This document shows positions 62,566 to 64,000 of a stretch of 64,000 nt of DNA, piece by piece. A program made the position numbers and the translations under genes. This stretch comes from Curvibacter sp. PAE-UM. Lineage in GTDB: Bacteria; Pseudomonadota; Gammaproteobacteria; Burkholderiales; Burkholderiaceae_C. Numbering within the stretch: position 1 is the stretch's first letter; every line of letters starts with the position of its first letter. Under the pieces are notes generated by a model. That model searched no databases. It was given only the letters and a program-made list of their open reading frames with translations, and was not told the origin of the DNA. Location of the stretch: positions 3,537,134 to 3,601,133 of the forward strand of contig NZ_KQ483358.1 of NCBI RefSeq assembly GCF_001432305.1, written 5' to 3'.

Positions 62566-63975
62566 TCAGCCCTGCACTTCGAACAGCGTGCCCAGGCCGC
62601 CGGCATGGTGCTCCAGCACATGGCAATGGATCAGCCAGTGACCCGGGTTGTCGGCCACGAAGGCCACCTCCACCCGGTCGCCCGGGGCCAGCAGCACCGT
62701 GTCGCGCCAGGGGCGTTCGGCCAGCGCCTGGCCGTTGCGTGACAACACGCGGAAGTGGTGGCCGTGCAGGTGCATGGGGTGCCACCAGGCGGTGTTGTTC
62801 TCGAAACCCAGGCGCACGCTGCCGCCCCGCGGCACGCGGAACTCGGCCGCATGTTCGGCATGCGCCCTGTCGTGACTCATGTGGGCCTGGCCATTGATGG
62901 TCCAGGCCGGGGCCGCTTCGCGCGCGCCGCCCAGCAGGCGCAGGCGCCGCGCCTCGCGGTCGGCCGTCGATTCCTGCGGCCAGCCATCGCGGCTCATGGC
63001 GCCGCCGCCCAGCTGCAGGGTGTGCACCAGCGCATTGGCCAGATCCGGCTCGGGCAGGGGCTCGCGCTGCGCGGGCAAGGGCGCTGCACGCGCAGCGCTG
63101 TCCTTGCCTTTCACCTCCAGCGTGGCCAGCGTGCGTTCGCCGCGGCCGTAGCTGTCTTTCAGCTGGAAGCGGCCGGCGCGCGTGGCGTCGATGATGAAAT
63201 CCGTGCGCATGCCCGGGCCCAGCAGCAGCTCGCCTTCCCAGGGCACGGCTGCGGCTGCGGGCATGCCGTCGCGCGCGATCAGCCAGGCCGGCAGGCCTTC
63301 GAGACTGAGCGCAAAGATGCGCGCATTGGCCGCATTGATCAGGCGCAGGCGGATGCGCTGGCCGCTCTGCAGCGCCTGCACCAGGCCCACCTGCCCGTTC
63401 ACCGTGAGCTGCTGGCCCAGGCGGCCGGCATGCGCCACGTCGTGGAAGTTGTAGAAGTTCTCGGCTATGCGACCCTGCGCATCGAGCCGCCAGTCGTCGA
63501 GCAGCCAGACCAGGTCCAGGTCCACCGGCGGTGGCGCATCGTCCTCCACGATCAGCGCACCGGCCAGGCCGCGGTCCACCTGCTCGGGCGTGCCCAGATG
63601 CGGGTGGTACCAGTAGGTGCCGGCGTCGGGCAGCGCGAAGCGGTAGGGAAAGCGTTCCCCCGGCGCCACCGGTGCCTGCGTGAGACCGGGCACACCGTCC
63701 ATGGCGTTGGGCAGACGGATGCCGTGCCAGTGGATGGTGCTGGGGTCGGGCAGCTGGTTGTGCAGCGTCAGGTCCAGCACCGCGCCGCGTTTGAAGCGCA
63801 GCACCGGGCCCGGCACCTGGCCTTCGTAGGCCCAGACCGGGAGCGCGGGCTGGCCAGCGGCGGCGAGCGTGACGGGGGCGGCGCTCAGGGTGCGGGGCGT
63901 GGCAGACCTGGCAAAAAGCGGTGCCGTCAACGCGGGGGCGCAGGCCAGGGTCTGCAGCAGATCACGGCGTTTCAT
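62566..63975 (-). CDS. Multicopper oxidase
   Basis: 469 residues: an Arg-Arg TAT-type signal (MKRRDLLQTLACAPALTAPL), then three cupredoxin domains with all four copper-ligand motifs: HWHG, WYHPH, HPMHLHGH and HCHVLEHH (type 1 Cys in HCH). It oxidises Cu(I), phenolics or metal ions in the periplasm. There is no Met-rich loop of the CueO kind, so copper detoxification is not assured. ATG 63975 has AGGAG upstream; the longer reading to 63999 is less likely. Confidence 0.94.
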   Translation of the reverse strand: MKRRDLLQTLACAPALTAPLFARSATPRTLSAAPVTLAAAGQPALPVWAYEGQVPGPVLRFKRGAVLDLTLHNQLPDPSTIHWHGIRLPNAMDGVPGLTQAPVAPGERFPYRFALPDAGTYWYHPHLGTPEQVDRGLAGALIVEDDAPPPVDLDLVWLLDDWRLDAQGRIAENFYNFHDVAHAGRLGQQLTVNGQVGLVQALQSGQRIRLRLINAANARIFALSLEGLPAWLIARDGMPAAAAVPWEGELLLGPGMRTDFIIDATRAGRFQLKDSYGRGERTLATLEVKGKDSAARAAPLPAQREPLPEPDLANALVHTLQLGGGAMSRDGWPQESTADREARRLRLLGGAREAAPAWTINGQAHMSHDRAHAEHAAEFRVPRGGSVRLGFENNTAWWHPMHLHGHHFRVLSRNGQALAERPWRDTVLLAPGDRVEVAFVADNPGHWLIHCHVLEHHAGGLGTLFEVQG

Positions 63976-64000
63976 GATGGTTCGCTCCTGTCGATCCACC

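Overview
This window is high-GC chromosomal DNA from a betaproteobacterium, most likely a member of the Burkholderiales close to the Comamonadaceae. The reasons are the gene families: an NAD-dependent FdsABG-type formate dehydrogenase, a Bug/TctC binding protein with an MmgE/PrpD partner, SenB/SelD selenium genes, DUF3460 and VF530 proteins, the apbC/metG neighbourhood, and ftsY divergent from an M16-M16-rsmD block. Almost all of it is ordinary core chromosome. Opposite-strand shadow ORFs are long because of the base composition and were ignored. No rRNA, tRNA or CRISPR was seen.

Region 1 (1-13.9 kb) is a formate dehydrogenase locus. The left edge cuts the gene of a small TAT-signal protein that normally precedes a second, respiratory formate dehydrogenase. 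Next come a response regulator/histidine kinase pair on the + strand, then on the - strand DUF3305, DUF3306, a multi-cluster ferredoxin and a TorD-type chaperone, and upstream of these fdsA, a fused fdsG-fdsB and a LysR gene (probably fdsR). The same palindrome (TGCGACAA-N-TTGTCGCA) lies in the promoter region of the two-component/TAT divergon and in that of the DUF3305 operon. It links the two halves of the locus and is the best candidate target of the two-component system.

Region 2 (13.9-30.4 kb) holds a 450-bp element with inverted-repeat ends, apbC, a patatin-like lipase, metG, an unknown membrane-anchored protein, a long palindromic repeat, a diguanylate cyclase, a YoaK-type and a SulP-type membrane protein, scpA, and a cofactor cluster (nadB, panD, bioB, panB, panC).

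Region 3 (30.4-41.0 kb) has an EF-hand/M23 peptidase-like protein, alanine dehydrogenase, a hydrolase and a DUF488 protein. It also has a small lower-GC island that reads, on the - strand, as two integron gene cassettes with attC-like sites, then rsmD translationally coupled to a HigBA-like toxin-antitoxin pair, two M16 peptidases and ftsY.

Region 4 (41.0-53.2 kb) has a GGDEF-EAL protein, an egtD-senB-selD set (hercynine plus selenosugar steps of selenoneine synthesis, without senA), a Bug receptor, an MmgE/PrpD protein, and a four-gene envelope operon (LolD-like ATPase, FtsX-type permease, LolA-like periplasmic protein, outer-membrane barrel). In front of that operon are a consensus FNR box near -61, a strong sigma-70 promoter and a palindromic operator over the start of transcription.

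Region 5 (53.2-64 kb) has an HD-type hydrolase, VF530, ProQ, an isolated ureD, a LysR/esterase divergon, a DOPA-dioxygenase-like gene whose 3' end is overwritten by a 267-bp MITE-like element, two multiheme cytochrome c genes, a 46-residue membrane protein, a phospholipase D-type lipoprotein and a multicopper oxidase. At least five operons across the window have a -10-like hexamer exactly 6 nt before the ATG, which suggests leaderless transcripts.
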